64,000 nucleotides of DNA from Tetracladium setigerum (taxonomy: Eukaryota > Ascomycota > Leotiomycetes > Helotiales), in contig PZJY01000007.1 in the NCBI GenBank assembly GCA_031472005.1, positions 434,001 to 498,000 on the forward strand. Reading direction: 5' to 3'. Shown piece by piece: positions 1-12,168 of this stretch. The stretch's first letter is position 1; each line of letters opens with the position of its first letter. Made by a program: the position numbers and the translations under genes. The notes beneath the pieces are model-generated. The model was not told the DNA's origin, did no database searches, and saw nothing but the letters and a program-made list of their open reading frames with translations.

Positions 1-247
1 TCCTGTAGCGTGATAAACTTTCGGGAGCCCCAGGATACAAGATCAGAGCCAAGAGACGACTGGTGGCACAAGCTGAATCCTTCATCTTGTTGGGCTGCGA
101 CAATTTGCAATTGTATATGACCCGTACTAGCCAGGAGGATTTGGCACGGCAATTGACACTGCTGTCCTGTCTCGCAGCATTCAGAACTGACCATGATTAG
201 CTTACAGCCCATTAGACAATACTCATTCTATGCCTACTGTTCAGCTA

Positions 248-1113
248 CTATCTTAACATTGAAATCTCGTGGTACAATATCGTCGCCATAAAGAATGAGA
301 TCAAATTTCGACGGGGGAGTTCCCCCTTCATCCAGTCAGGCCGCATACGTAGCTTAACGAAGGCGCAACTACCCAACTTGTCTTTGTGGTCATCGTCGCA
401 TTTGCATGGCCACTTCTGACACAAGAGCTGGTAAAGCTTGTCAGTACATTGGCGCGCACAGCCAGATTGCTGGAAATCTTTCGGGGAGTATCTCTTCATA
501 TTTCGATTGTGTAGATTCGGTGTGTATTGTTGACCCGGCTGGCGCAACAGCGATTCGCAAATATCTATTTTAGTGGATAGAGAGGTGATCTTTCTTTCTA
601 GCCGTCTTTTGCTAAGAACAGAGGGGGTGTTAATGACTTTCTGGTCGTTTTCTGATACTCCCAGTTTATATATCTGCAGCATTGTCAAGTTTGGATGGTC
701 GTCCTAGACTCAAGATTAGTTGCGATGCAACGCCTTCATCTCTTGGAGAGCTATACCTCACTCTCTTCCATGGTGCAGTTGCTGTCATCGCCATCTCCAG
801 GTACCAGTAAATGTGCATCCTCCAGAGCCTTCTGGATGACTCGAGGGAGGATCAATTTATCCAACGAGGATGCTAACTTGAATGCAGCCTTGTAGGCGTC
901 ATCGCTAACAGCAGTTCTGACATCGTATTCTTCTATCGTAAAGTTCAACCGTCGCAATTTACTCCATAAGAGCCAATACTGTCCGTCGTGGATGGCATCT
1001 TCATTAGCAAACGAATTGCGGGTGCCTCTGGAAGGGCTGAGTAGTCTTATAAAGACGGGCAGAACCTCTTTGAGTAAGTCGAGAACTCTGGAGAAGGATT
1101 CCTCGACTCCCAT
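248..1113 (-). CDS. DUF7580-like fungal protein, short form
   Basis: Two exons, 1113-757 and 673-248, join in phase 0 across an 83-bp intron (donor GTATAG, acceptor CTGCAG). I start at the first ATG in frame (1113); an upstream exon is possible. The product is about 260 residues. The first part is helical and hydrophobic; the second has a basic 'KRRLERKITSL' stretch and then 'LYQLLCQKWPCKCDDDHK'. A ladder of this type (basic helix, then a Cys-rich 'W.C.C..H' segment) is typical of fungal DUF7580 proteins, which often accompany NLR or heterokaryon-incompatibility-type genes. The usual members are longer, so this copy may be truncated at both ends. The family call rests on motif memory only; function is unknown. 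Confidence 0.42.
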
Positions 1114-2185
1114 GTCAACCAACTAACTATGCACTAGTACCAGTGGGTTATGAAGAGAATGGACAACGGGCCTTTGCAGATGCTGCCGTCGACGAGGCTG
1201 CGTTCAGTTGAGTGAGTTTGTGCTAATGATGGAAGTCACAGTTAACTTCATTACGTAAGGTTATCCGCTGAAAGTCGAACCGGGTTACATTTGCATATCT
1301 GAGGAGAGGCAGAGTTGCTGGAGTCGTGGAACGACCAAAAAAGCCAGGAGGAAGCCGAGTCGAATTCTCAAGGCCTGGGTGGAAAGGATTAACCAATCAA
1401 TGGGAAGGCGCAGCAAAAACAGTGTGGTGCTATCAATATTTTGAAAGTCCTACACTAGAAGAACAGGTGTCATGCACCTGAGCCAAACGAGGGGGTAGAT
1501 TGGCTGCGGTTTCAGCCGACGTGCATAAGACAGGGCGTAAATAAACATCTGGCGGGTTTTCTGACAGCTATCTCTCGCCTTCATTATTCTAGGGGTTGTA
1601 ATGCAATCGAGTAGTCAGTCCCTGAAATATCACAAATCTCCAATGTTATTTGGTGCTTTACGGATACTCGTCATCATGGCTGAATCAACCTGTATGCACG
1701 CAATTAACCCCAGTATGAAAGCTAGGTCTGCCCTCGCCCCCCCGCCCCCCTACTTTTGTCTGTGCGCAGGTAAGGCTGAGAGAAGACTGCCAAAGTTGAT
1801 TTGGGCTTAAAGCATTAAGCGTAGTAGGTAGATACCTATTAAACCCCAGTCAAAACCTCTCTACAGCCTATCGGGCCTTGCGGACTAGCAGGGTGTACGG
1901 GCTTAGGGGTATACCGAGTACCGTATGCCAAATCGACTGCCTTTTTACCCCACCTGGTTGGAATGGAATATTGTTGATGATAGGAACGAACCAACTCAGC
2001 AAGCCACAGCGCTACAAGTGGATGCGACATTCTAGAAGGGTTTCTATCTATCCATATGTATGTGTGTATGTATAGGTAAGGTAGGTAGCTACGTAAACAT
2101 ACCTAGGTAGATAGGTAGGCATATATAGGAGGCTCGACTGCTGTCGTGGCATTGCAACCGTCATCCTGATAATACCTTACTGACA
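1114..2185. other. Intergenic, no gene recognised; GTAG-rich simple repeat near 2050-2130
   Basis: Short open frames here look like chance. A C-rich run lies near 1738-1750 and a degenerate TATG/GTAGGTA tandem tract at about 2050-2130, just upstream of the next gene. Confidence 0.5.
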
Positions 2186-3120
2186 ATGTCTACCACTCAC
2201 GAGGGTTGGATCTTTACCAAGACGCGCAAATTTTCCGTGGATGGTCGCCTGCAAATAGGGCAGTTTCTGGCAAAGCCGTTCGAGCCAGAGTTCTGTCTCT
2301 TGCCTGAGGGTCCCCTTCCCTTGCCAGAGACTCTCGTCGCCGACATCACCGAAGATCGCAACGTCTCGATGGATTCCGGGCATGACCTGAAAGCCATATT
2401 CAATTTGTGGGCTGAGACGACTGCGGTTCCTGTCAAGGGGTCCGTCGGCGCCAACACACAGCATTCGAACAAGCTCTCGTGGAAGTTCGATTCCCTGCAG
2501 AGTATCCAGAAAACCCTCCCTTTTGACTACGTCGAAGAGGCGATGGGGCATAGCGAGGTGGTGAGACACCTAAAGCAGTGGCATCTGAAGGACTGGCACT
2601 GGAACGGGCGCCTCTTTATTCTGACGGGCGTCACTCTGGCAAAGGGCGCTCGGATGGTCAAGAGCGATACCAAGTCGGCGGGTATGCACGGGGGACTGGC
2701 TGGCGACGGTACTGAGGGGGAGTACCAGCAAGCGGTGGCATCAAGACTCAGCTGGAAACCAGGTCCTCGAATGTTGAGCAGGTGGGGGAAACTTCGGATT
2801 TCGTCTTTGCGTACAGCGTCAACGAGGTGTTTTATAAGCAGAAGAGGCAAAGACCCTTTCGGCAGGGTCCCGGCGAGGTCTCGTCGGTGGGGGAGAGACC
2901 TCCCATTGACCAGCCCGCCGACACTCCTGCAGATGCCGAAATCGAGGCCTTCATTCTTGAAGAAGTGGACGAGGACACCTACACTGGCGAAGACGAGGTC
3001 GGGGTACGGACCTTGGAGCTAACCGGAGGTAAAAGCAAGTCGGGAAAATACATCATTCTAGTTCCCCAAGATGAACCAGAATCCACGGATGATGGGGTGT
3101 CTGTTTCCATTTCCAATTAG
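2186..3120 (+). CDS. Conserved fungal protein of unknown function, interrupted by one frameshift
   Basis: ATG at 2186 opens a frame that reads well to about 2715 ('GRLFILTGVTLAKGARM'). From about 2720 the sensible frame is another one, continuing 'VPASGGIKTQ' and 'ETSDFVFAYSV' to a stop at 3118-3120. The switch lies at the G5 run 2716-2720: one more G would give 'TEGGVPASGG' and a continuous protein of about 311 residues with an acidic, low-complexity tail. I recall 'TG.K.A.GA' and 'DFVFAY.L' as shared marks of a widespread, uncharacterised ascomycete family of about 300-350 residues. No catalytic motif, signal peptide or membrane segment is visible. The frameshift is either a sequencing error or a young inactivating indel. 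Confidence 0.55.
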
Positions 3121-6100
3121 ATCAAAATGTCAAGTCTGGACTGAACTGGTTCAGTTGCATCTCTTGCTTTAATTTCGCTGGCCAATGTTGTATTCTATGT
3201 CGTGGAACACTATCGACGACACATGATTTCTACAGTCATATCGATTTTATCTACAGAGGCATTCTTTGGTATGTTCTGGTTGCATAAATAGGTCTGAATA
3301 ACTTCAAGTGCAAATCATTATTCTCTTATTTCATCTTCCACAAATGAATCCACTCAACAATAGAGTGTTTATCTGAAGAGTAGGCTCCTACCTACTGTAA
3401 TCTCAATGACTCTCGAGCGTCTTCGAAGAGCGCCAGTGTCAACATCCTATACCGTAGCATCCCCGTCCTCAGCAGCTGTCCATCTGGAGAATATTTCATT
3501 TCCGTGACTGAGCACCGGTTGCAGCATCTCAAACCTTGACTGTCACGTCAAGATATAATGATGCTAAAAATTGCGTGCCTGGTGAGAAGGTTACTGATGT
3601 AACCGACTCTGAGTGCCCCTCGAGTATCTGTACAGTATCGCCGTTTATAGGATCCTAAAGCTATACTGTCTGAGGTCTGAAAAGGCTCATAATCTGCATT
3701 CGTTCGGACGGCGATGAGAGGTGATGAAGACTGTGAGGTATAGAATTATCACGGTAGTGCTGAAACTATATAGTGTTACTAGGCCAAAAGATAAGTTGTA
3801 TGTGTAAAACGTGTCATAAGTGGTAGTGGTATTACCGGGCGTTTCACGCCTAATACGCGTAGTAGTTTTTTTTAAAGTGGTTAAGTACGGATCTCAATTG
3901 ACTTAGACCTTTTGTCTTTACTATAAGTAAAATAAATAATAGAAATAAAAATATAAAGAAAACTAGGTAAGGTCTCGGTTTATATAACTAATTTCATTAG
4001 TTGTTACCCTTTATTTAATTAATTGGGGTGCTTAAGCGAGAATAATCCTAAAGACTATCAACCCCTTATAAAATTTACTTCGTTATTATTAATTCCTGTC
4101 AGTAACTTAGCTGCTAATGAATCACAAATATATCACAATATTATATAATAGGTGGATTATGCTAGCTAGCCCCTGTATTATTGCAGAGTAGATTCCGTCT
4201 CCTCTTAGAAGCTAGCTCTTCCTACATCACATCGACGATGATAGAGACCCTGTCGATCGTAACCGTGCAGTCTTCCAGTAAACGTTCTGAGCTACCTAGA
4301 AAGATTTTAATATTGACAATAGTTCACGCTTGCTGTTATGGAAACTTACTTGAAATTCAGAAGCGCCGGCTCCAAACCTTTGTCTCAACATAACAGTCAT
4401 CTTGGCCGGATTAATCCTTCCTCCTGGGATGTGTTGATGAAGATCGACTGCACTTTCTTCCTCCTCACTGTTCTAGCCATCTTCATCCAAATATGGCTAT
4501 CTTCCCAGACAGTAGGCGTATGGCATGATGGTTCAGTTGCCATTTTAAGAGAAGGATCTTGATGACGAGGAGAGGATGGTTTCTCTTTGGACGTCTATCT
4601 GGGTGAGTTGCTAATCTTCAAAGCAGTAAACGCAGTAAAGTCTTTGATATATATATATATTGAAAAGCTGATGGATATAAGGCAGCTTTCTTTGATCGGG
4701 CTCTTCTTTGTTGTCGAGGGGCACTTATGTGAAACGACCATGTTGGGGGCAGCCAATAGATGTCAATACCAACCACCCAGTTAGCTCCTACACAAGGCCT
4801 CCAATCGCGAGGCCTTGACATAGACCGGCTATAAGTAACTTGAACACTAACCGAGAAGAGACTGTCTTAGATGCGCACATGTGAGACTTGTGGCGCTACT
4901 CGGCGCTACTAGTAGATTTTGGGAGCTGTCGGGTGCCATTGTCACAGGTTTAAGGACCTGATTTAGATGCTACCTTGAGTGTTCCCTCTAATATGGTACT
5001 CTTGACTCTCAACTACCTCTGTTAAACCTTCCTATACGAAAGACCTTATGAGCCCTACACTACTCGCACCCCGAGAATTGTGCCCCTATATTCGGCACGG
5101 TAGCCGAGAGAAGCGAGTAAAGGCAATAAGATAGGCCGAAAGTTAATTAGCTAGAGAATTAGGATTATTAGTAATAGAGAGGTCTGGGTCGAAGTTACGG
5201 ATAACAGACTCTTGAAGTATGCGAGCGCGGTTCGGGTGAGAGTGGCATCCTTTTTGGAAGTTAATAATAGTTATTAGTAAAATTAGACTTGAGAATCTTA
5301 ATAGGGTATATTTAAAAATAGATTATTACTTATTGGCGTTTATATATCTTATGTGAATGATTAGCAATCTAATAGTATGATAAAGTAAAAGTAGGAATTT
5401 GGTTTAAGCGGATTTTATAATTCTATATCTTTGTATTTTATTTAGAGAAGTCTTTTAATCTCTTTCCTTTCGGTTGCACGCCTTTATTTATATTTGTTAA
5501 TCGACGCTCTATGTTACTTCCTTCTTTACCGGTATTAAGACCGAAGTTAAACTATAACCTTATTTAGCTAGCACTATTAAAGTTAATAAATAAATAAATT
5601 ATAGTCCTCCTTCTTTCCCTTATTGCTTATATCGGAATAATAGTATAAGACGATAGTAAAGCGAATTTAATAACGCTTTTTAGAGACAGAGCCGTTCCCC
5701 TAATTTTCTAAACTAATAGATAAAATACGCCTTACAATATAAGAACATATATAGCTAGCTTTGAGAGTTATTGAAGCTATATTGTTTAATAACCTGGAAG
5801 GTTAAAAGGAGGAATCTGTGGAGCCTTCCGAGATTATAAATCTCCGGCTTGCGGGGAGCCTATCTACGATACTTAGGCAAGGAACAGGGTGTCGGGTTAT
5901 AGACGACGGCCTTAAGGAAAAGTGCTCGGATGCGGTTGTACTACGGATCTGCTATTAATCTCGAATATATACTTTAAAGCGTTATTATCCTATGCTATCA
6001 CTGGCACGCCCATTCTACTAGTATCCTTAGTGTGATATCCTCTTACTTACTATTAATGTTGTAAATAATTATCCTATATATATGCCCGTCCTATAACATT

Positions 6101-6503
6101 ATTATAGAATAGAGCTTAACTATCTTAAGACTATTCTAGTGCTGGATAGTACGTGGCCAGAGATAGTAATAGAAAAAAAGGCTCTAGTTAGGTTATACGC
6201 TAGAACATATTTCTTATCTTAGCGGCCTCTAAAAAATCTTAATATTTTTAGGCGAAGAGTCGGTGGACTTGGATAATAAGCAAGAGGAGACGGGGCTTCT
6301 CGCTCTTGCCGAGCGTCTCGGAAGCAATTTCCCGGCTATGATTGAAAAGTGCACAGCAAAGGAGATTCAGATTATGTGCTCCGACGGGAAATTGTATTAG
6401 TAGTCCCAGATTTAATTAGTCTTTTCGTAGATTAAATCTAGTCCCCACCTACCCTACTGCAGTCATTTGTGATCCAGTTGCAGACCTCAAAAGCAGTTAC
6501 CGA
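3121..6503. repeat. Gene-poor AT-rich tract, probable RIP-degraded repeat
   Basis: No convincing gene is present. From about 3840 to 6450 the sequence is rich in TA/TTA/ATT steps and stop codons in all frames, broken by small GC-richer islands (for example near 5180-5250, 5820-5940 and 6280-6380) that still look faintly coding. A TA dinucleotide run sits at about 4650. This pattern is what RIP leaves in old transposons in filamentous ascomycetes. I could not name the parent element. Short open frames at 4181-4820 are not supported by any recognisable domain. Confidence 0.5.
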
Positions 6504-7627
6504 CTACAGGTGATACTCGGATGTGTTGAGATCTCCACCCAACAAAAATTCGATAGAGACATTCTTCTGCGGAACCAAACTTCCCTGCTCATTGGGAATA
6601 TACTTCGGGAAACCCTCATAAAGCTGCTGCAGAACGGCCCATCCAGCCTGTGAATCCGGATCGTAAGTTCTAGACATGTTGAACTTGCTCGCGTCCATAC
6701 TGTAGTAAAAGATGGGCTGTTCGGAAAAGCTGACATTGGCACTGATGGAAGCCACAACCTCCGAGAGAGGATTCATGACAAAGGAGTAGCCGACAGCAGC
6801 TGTGAAACTGTATGCGCCGGCGATATTGGAATAATGGCCCATGGTACCTGAATTGACACCGCCATTCTCCCACCAGAGATAGTTCTTGTCATCCGGGTCT
6901 CCCAGGTAAGGAAAAGGGCCAAGGTGGAAGTTCTCAACTTGTGCTTGCATTGGGAATGTCATGCTGACATAGTGATGCTCGCCGCATTCTAGCATTCCGA
7001 CTCGACCATAACTGGTTGTGATGACCTTCAACTGATCGACTGTTCCGTCACTGAAGACGTCACGCTCAGTACCCGAGGGTCGAAGTTTATGTCTGAAAAT
7101 CAACTCGTCGCCGATAGGGGATATCAATGCCTGTGCCATGTACATGTTGTCGTCCACTTTATGGGCGAAGTTGAGGCCAGTGTAGAGACCAGCCTCCCTA
7201 ATGGCCGAGATGAGACGGCTCCACTCAGGGCTTCCGTGAACCAAGGCATTGTCGATGTAGGTGGGAAGATGGGTATCAGTCCAGTTGTTGTATGCTGCTC
7301 CCTTGGGAAATCTGACGAATGAAGTCAATTTCAGCATCAGAGAATAGTCAACAGGAGTCATGTCGCTTACCCAGGAAACCACAGTTCGGGAAATAGAATC
7401 CAGTTTGCACCCGCTTCTTTTGCCTGTTTGATATACACAATTCCTTGGTCGATGGATGATGTTAGGTTGGGCATTATGTCGTTCCATTGATATTGGTAAA
7501 CAGGAAGAGGCCAATGTGGCGGAGGAGCGCGAACCATCGCCATGGTCAAGTTGAGGCCGAACGTCGACTCCTTAACAAGCGACAGGGTGCCAAACAGCAA
7601 GGAAAGGAGGAGAGCTTTGGACACCAT
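6504..7627 (-). CDS. Nitrilase-superfamily hydrolase with N-terminal signal peptide (nitrilase 1)
   Basis: Exons 7627-7371 and 7311-6504 join across a 59-bp intron (GTAAGC...CAG), giving exactly 355 codons including the stop (354 aa). The carbon-nitrogen hydrolase triad is visible: Glu in 'LFPELWFPG', Lys in 'FRHKLRPSGTERD' and Cys in 'GMLECGEHH'. These enzymes hydrolyse nitriles to acid plus ammonia (or amide). The Trp that usually follows the catalytic Cys (CWEH) is Gly here, which marks a divergent branch and may alter substrate choice. Residues 1-22 ('MVSKALLLSLLFGTLSLVKES') form a likely signal peptide, unusual for a normally cytosolic family, so secretion or a vacuolar place is inferred. 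It is transcribed divergently from the Zn2Cys6 gene at 8223. Substrate unknown. Confidence 0.85.
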
Positions 7628-8222
7628 CTTGTCAAGCGGACTTTGAAGACCGTGGAAGCTGCAAAGATCTGAACGATGTTAATGGAAAAAAGGAAACTGA
7701 CGATTGGGGTGGAACATTATATAGTAAATCACTAACCCCGTTCTTTAGGGCCATCTTCTCGTCCCCGAATATTACCGACAATTTTTGTTTCTGTAGTCCA
7801 TACTGGCAAATCTCCCGATTCAGATCTCTATTGAAGAGAATATTCCAATGTCCAAATATGTGTTTGTAGGACTAAGCAAAAATATGTAGGCGGTGATCTA
7901 TTGTAGATAGGTCACCGTCCAATCAATTTAAGTTATCAGCTGCGGATGTTACACATCCGCATCTTGCCTCACAGCGCTATCGCACCAAGGTCACGGCGGT
8001 GGGCCAGGCATGACTCGGGAAGAATACCGTCGACCTAACCAAGCTGTTCAACCCATCGATTTCCGCCAAGCTTGCAAATGATCCTCATGCATCTCACTTT
8101 GCTAACCAAACTTTAACTTTTGGTGACCTTGATTTAGACCCCCGCTGATATTCTCTTCATCAACCTCAGCTATCACGAAGCACGACAGGATTCATCGACA
8201 TCTACTGGCTCTTATCGCATTG
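7628..8222. promoter_or_regulatory. Bidirectional promoter of nitrilase 1 and the Zn2Cys6 regulator
   Basis: The 595 bp between two divergent start codons. It holds one strong dyad (7941-7961), listed separately, and no other gene. Confidence 0.6.
7941..7961. promoter_or_regulatory. Candidate Zn2Cys6 operator, CGG-N11-CCG
   Basis: Perfect inverted repeat with 9-bp arms (TGCGGATGT and its complement) around a 3-bp centre. CGG triplets are at 7943-7945 and CCG at 7957-7959, 11 bp apart, the spacing known for GAL4. Related dyads lie in the other divergent promoter of this cluster, at 11973, 12066 and 12169. Binding by the neighbouring regulator is inferred. Confidence 0.65.
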
Positions 8223-10542
8223 ATGAGTGAATACCGCTCCCGAATTCCGATTGAGGGTGCATTACGATCAAAAGAGATAGAGACGCAATCCTCGATCCGT
8301 AAGCGGACTAAAATTGCTTGTGAGGAGTGCCGAAAAAACAAGCGAAAGGTGTATTCCACTTAATCGAATAGAGAAATGGACATTGATCAATTATAGTGCG
8401 ATGGTCAGAGACCGATATGCTCGCTCTGCCAGCGAGGCCGGCGAACATGCGAGTATGCCTCAGAGCTCAGTGGGCGAAAGTGAGAAATTGTGATTGAGTT
8501 ACATATCCATTCCTGTACTGATGAATGTGTCTAGACGCAAACGATATGAGCCGCATTATATCCAGGCACTTGAGGAGCAGGTGGAGGCTTTGACGGCGTT
8601 AGTCGGTGGGAAAGCTGCTGGACCATCTCATTTGGATGCAGGACGCAGCCAAACTCTTCAGACGATTCAGTCCAGAGATGCGCCTGAAGAAACAAGCCCT
8701 TCTAATACAGAACAAAGCCGTGATGATATTTTTCCAAGCCAATCTGAAAATTCTCAGTTGCTTGATAAGAATGGTCCAGATCAGCGATCATTAATGGCGA
8801 TGGAAGACCTGGGATTGATGATGCTGAGGTTGGGCATCGACGATGAGGGCGAACCTTCATTCACCATTACCACAGGGCAAAATAATACCTCAGGCTCATC
8901 TAATCGGCAGCGAGAGCCGCTCTCGATCGACTCTCGACCCAACATAAGAGACCAAACGCATGTGTTCGAAAACTTGGACTTGCGACGCCATTTGGTTGCA
9001 TGTTTCTATCAACACTTCAACCCATTTCATCAAGTCCTTACAGCTGCTGACGTATTAAATCTGGAAGCTGGGGACTACACACTTTGGACACCTGACGAGA
9101 TGTTGCGGAACCTAGCAGCTCTTGCCGTTGGAAGTCACTTCTCCGACCAATCTGACACTTCCAAGATCGGTGAAAAATGTGCTGAGGAGGCAGAGAATAT
9201 GATACTACAGTGTCTCAGGCAACACTCTTCTGACATCCTTGTCCAGGGCCTTTCACTCCTCGCTTGGAGGGATTTGACTCTCGGAAGGGACTCCATGAGC
9301 TGGAACTTCAATAGTAAACTGTCATTTTCTACTAGAAAAAATTCCCCGCGAGACACAATACGGCTAAGAGTTTTTCTAATTTGTATCTCTACTGACGATT
9401 TGTAGGTCTGGCTACCGGTCTTGGATTGCAGCTTGGCATTCATGTCACTGCTTTGAACAAGCTCAAGGACGGAACAGCTCCAGAAATTTCGGAGCTGCAG
9501 CAGCGCCGCATCAGATCCTTTTGGGTATATTTCTCTATTGATAGGTATAGTAGATATCACAGATTAGATTCTGATTTGAATTTAAAGTGCGCTGTCTAAT
9601 GTTGTGCAAAGAATGGTAACATCTGTGCTGGGCATGAACTGCACAATGCCTTGGCAGCGTGTTCGAGCCTCTCCATTCTCCACGATTGTCGATGGTGGTA
9701 GATCGATCGAAGAAATTGCGTTTTGCAGGCACGGCCAACTTTGGCATCTTTGGGATTCCCTCATGGATCAAACGTAAATGCATCTTTCTTCTTTGCCAGC
9801 GTTTGCTCACAAAACAATCAGCTACGCATTTGACTGGCCGCATCTCACACCCTCTGGCAAAGCCGATCTTCTCTTCCGTTCGCAGAATGCACTCTCTTCC
9901 TTTCAACAAAAATCAGATCCAGTTCTCCGTAACCCCAATACATCAGCTATTTACTATCAATTGGCGTTCCAAGCTGCGACCATTCTTATCCACCGTCCCT
10001 TTTTCTCCGAACCACTCGGTATGCCAACCCTCCCCATTGCCCTAAAAGCAGGAACCAAAGCAGCACTGGAGATATGTCACATCATTCGCGATGTCAGAAA
10101 GACCTCGAACTTTACGGATTTTCCCCAGCATGTCATCAATTATATCGTCTGTGCCGCGGTCATCCACCTGATGAACGCAACATGCGGAAGGACAACCTTT
10201 GGCAGGCGATCGGCCAATAATCTGAGAATATGTATGAATGCTCTTGGAGACATGGGTCAACAATGGATGTATCGTCAGCAGAAAGCGATTCGCTTCTTGA
10301 AGGAGATGGCACACAGGTGGAAAGTAGTCTGGGCATTGCCGATTCAACATAGTGCGCCATTAGTAGCTGAGGCCAATTCACCACAGCCGAGTGAAGCGCA
10401 TGTGAGCATAACAAGTCTTGAGATACCGGAACAAGATCTCAACATGTGGCAAGTCGGTAATGATGATGGTGGATTGGATCCTGAAAGCTATCTGCGGATT
10501 ACTTCAGAATTGGGATGGCTGTTCGATTCAGAGCTGCAATGA
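8223..10542 (+). CDS. Zn2Cys6 transcription factor, likely regulator of the nitrilase cluster
   Basis: Six exons: 8223-8348, 8397-8479, 8535-9313, 9406-9544, 9588-9773 and 9822-10542. They sum to 678 codons (677 aa). The zinc cluster is split by intron 1 and reads ACEECRKNKRK then CDGQRPICSLCQRGRRTC, i.e. C-x2-C-x6-C-x6-C-x2-C-x6-C. A basic linker and a short coiled coil ('YIQALEEQVEALTAL') follow, fitting dimer binding to inverted CGG half-sites. The middle part ('RRHLVACFYQHFNPFHQVL', 'FWVYFSIDR', 'NCTMPWQRVR') is the fungal-specific transcription factor domain. Intron 4 needs an AAG acceptor (9585-9587), the weakest point of the model. The gene is divergent from nitrilase 1 and convergent with nitrilase 2 (stop codons 86 bp apart), so control of both nitrilases and the MFS gene is inferred. 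Confidence 0.85.
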
Positions 10543-10628
10543 TCTTCACAATTTATTGTTTTCGCAACGCACATTTGCTAGCCATACAAGTCCTAGGAAA
10601 GAAATGTCCCCAATCAACCACTCAGCAT

Positions 10629-11702
10629 TCACTTTTTCTCGCCCTCAGCAGACACGTGCGGATAGATCTGAACATCTTGTGTATGGGGCTTCTGCCGAGT
10701 GTCAACACCTAGCCACAACATATCCGGTCGACTGTAATGCCCACACGCATCGACAAAAGCTCTGACCCCAAGAATCAAGTCCAAGTTCAAATCCGCAAAC
10801 ACCAGCCCTTCTTCCTCCTCAGGAAGGTACTTGGAGATGCAACTTCCATCCGGTCCGAATATGGCTGTACATCCCCCGCCAGGAATATTGAATTGTGGAC
10901 CCGACTCAGTGCCTTGTAGCTCAATGCCTCTTGCCGAAATTATCGCTGTAGTGTGTAGTACAAAGCAGCCACCTTCCAAAGCATACTGCTGGGACTGTCC
11001 TATACAGCCTTCTTTTGACATTCCCCAAATAGGACCTGCCGGATCGTATGACAAGAGAGATGGCCATGCCGCAACGTGTATTTGCTCGCGCTGAACGAAC
11101 GTATGGTACTTCAAGAGCGGTTGAATATGCTCCCAGCACTGAAGTGCGCCAACATTTCCGTAGCTCATCTTCGTGACATTCAACAGACTGTTGCCAGATG
11201 CGTCACCGAAGATTGTGCGCTCCAGGTGTGTTGGCTTAATCTTTCGTCGCCGCATCTTGATTTCACCGTCCGTCCCTGCGATTGTACACTGCGCCATGTA
11301 GAGCGAATCACCATCGTTCTCTGAGAATCCGAGAACAACGTCTATTCCATGTGTCTTGGCGGTTTCGCGGATGGTGTTCATCTGGGGCGAATCGATCTTG
11401 AGGGAGTTCTTGATATATTTGGTTGTCATAGCTGTGTCCACGGACCGAGTCCATATCCATACTGGATATCCTGGAACAAAACACTCTCTAAATACTGTCA
11501 GATACTTGAATGGAAGTGTCTGTTGTTCTAGTAATACTTACGGAAACGCAACAAGTCGTGCACCGCCGACTGCGGCATCTGTGATGAGGTTGCAAGTCTT
11601 CTGCACACTTGCATCTAGATCCAGCCACCCAGGCTCTGCTTGAACAGCTGCGACACGAACAATCGTCGATGGCTTGTCAGGCAAAGTCATTGTCATTGTC
11701 AT
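10629..11702 (-). CDS. Nitrilase / nitrile aminohydrolase (nitrilase 2)
   Basis: Exons 11702-11542 and 11487-10629 (54-bp intron, GTAAGT...TAG) total 340 codons, 339 aa. The start is the first of three nearby in-frame ATGs (repeated Met-Thr). The triad is complete: Glu in 'LVAFPECFVPGYPVWIW', Lys in 'RRRKIKPTHLERT' and Cys in 'GALQCWEHIQPLLKY'. These are the standard motifs of cytosolic fungal nitrilases and cyanide hydratases; I favour nitrilase but the sequence alone does not settle it. There is no signal peptide, in contrast with nitrilase 1. It shares a 670-bp divergent promoter with the MFS gene at 12373 that contains three CGG/CCG dyads. Together the two enzymes could act on outside and inside pools of a nitrile, which is an inference. 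Confidence 0.9.
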
Positions 11703-11972
11703 AGCTTCGAAACGTTGACATTCAGTGATCTCGTTCACCAAGTGTTGGGTTTGTCAAAGTCAAGAGAGGCACCATCAACCGTAATTTATATCTGGGGAGA
11801 CTGTATTTGATATGAAGACTGCTAAAACTGACTAGTGGTCTGGATTGAGGAAAACGGATTCGGTGATTGAGCTGCCAACAAACTATTGCTTGTTGGCTAC
11901 TTAGAAGAAGCTCGAAGGGTGACAAGAACAGCATAGGCTTGCTTAGCGAGTAAGGGGAAATCTTGGGGCCTA

Positions 11973-11996
11973 TCTGCGGATCAGTAAGTCCGCAGA
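11973..11996. promoter_or_regulatory. Candidate Zn2Cys6 operator, CGG-N10-CCG variant
   Basis: Inverted repeat with 8-bp perfect arms (TCTGCGGA / TCCGCAGA) and an 8-bp centre. CGG-to-CCG spacing is 10, one less than at the three other sites of the cluster. Confidence 0.55.
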
Positions 11997-12065
11997 AGAT
12001 ATACCAACGTTAAGATTTTGAAGGTTACTTTTTGCGCCACAGAACGGACCTGTAGATAAGATATC

Positions 12066-12086
12066 TGCGGCACATACGATTCCGCT
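12066..12086. promoter_or_regulatory. Candidate Zn2Cys6 operator, CGG-N11-CCG
   Basis: TGCGG at 12066-12070 and CCGCT at 12082-12086 with exactly 11 bp between the triplets. Outer symmetry is weaker than at 7941 and 12169. Confidence 0.5.
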
Positions 12087-12168
12087 TTGATATGCATTTT
12101 ATACACAGGGCCCGAGCTCTAATTTGCTGTTGCAATGGAGCACTAGATATACTACCGGGCGATTCATC

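Noticed and set aside
4181..4821. Cluster of short frames on both strands in the AT-rich tract
   Set aside because: No domain or splice-linked continuation could be built; best read as degraded DNA.
6497..6873. Minus-strand alternative frames within nitrilase 1
   Set aside because: They lie in other frames of a gene with a complete catalytic triad and have no domain.
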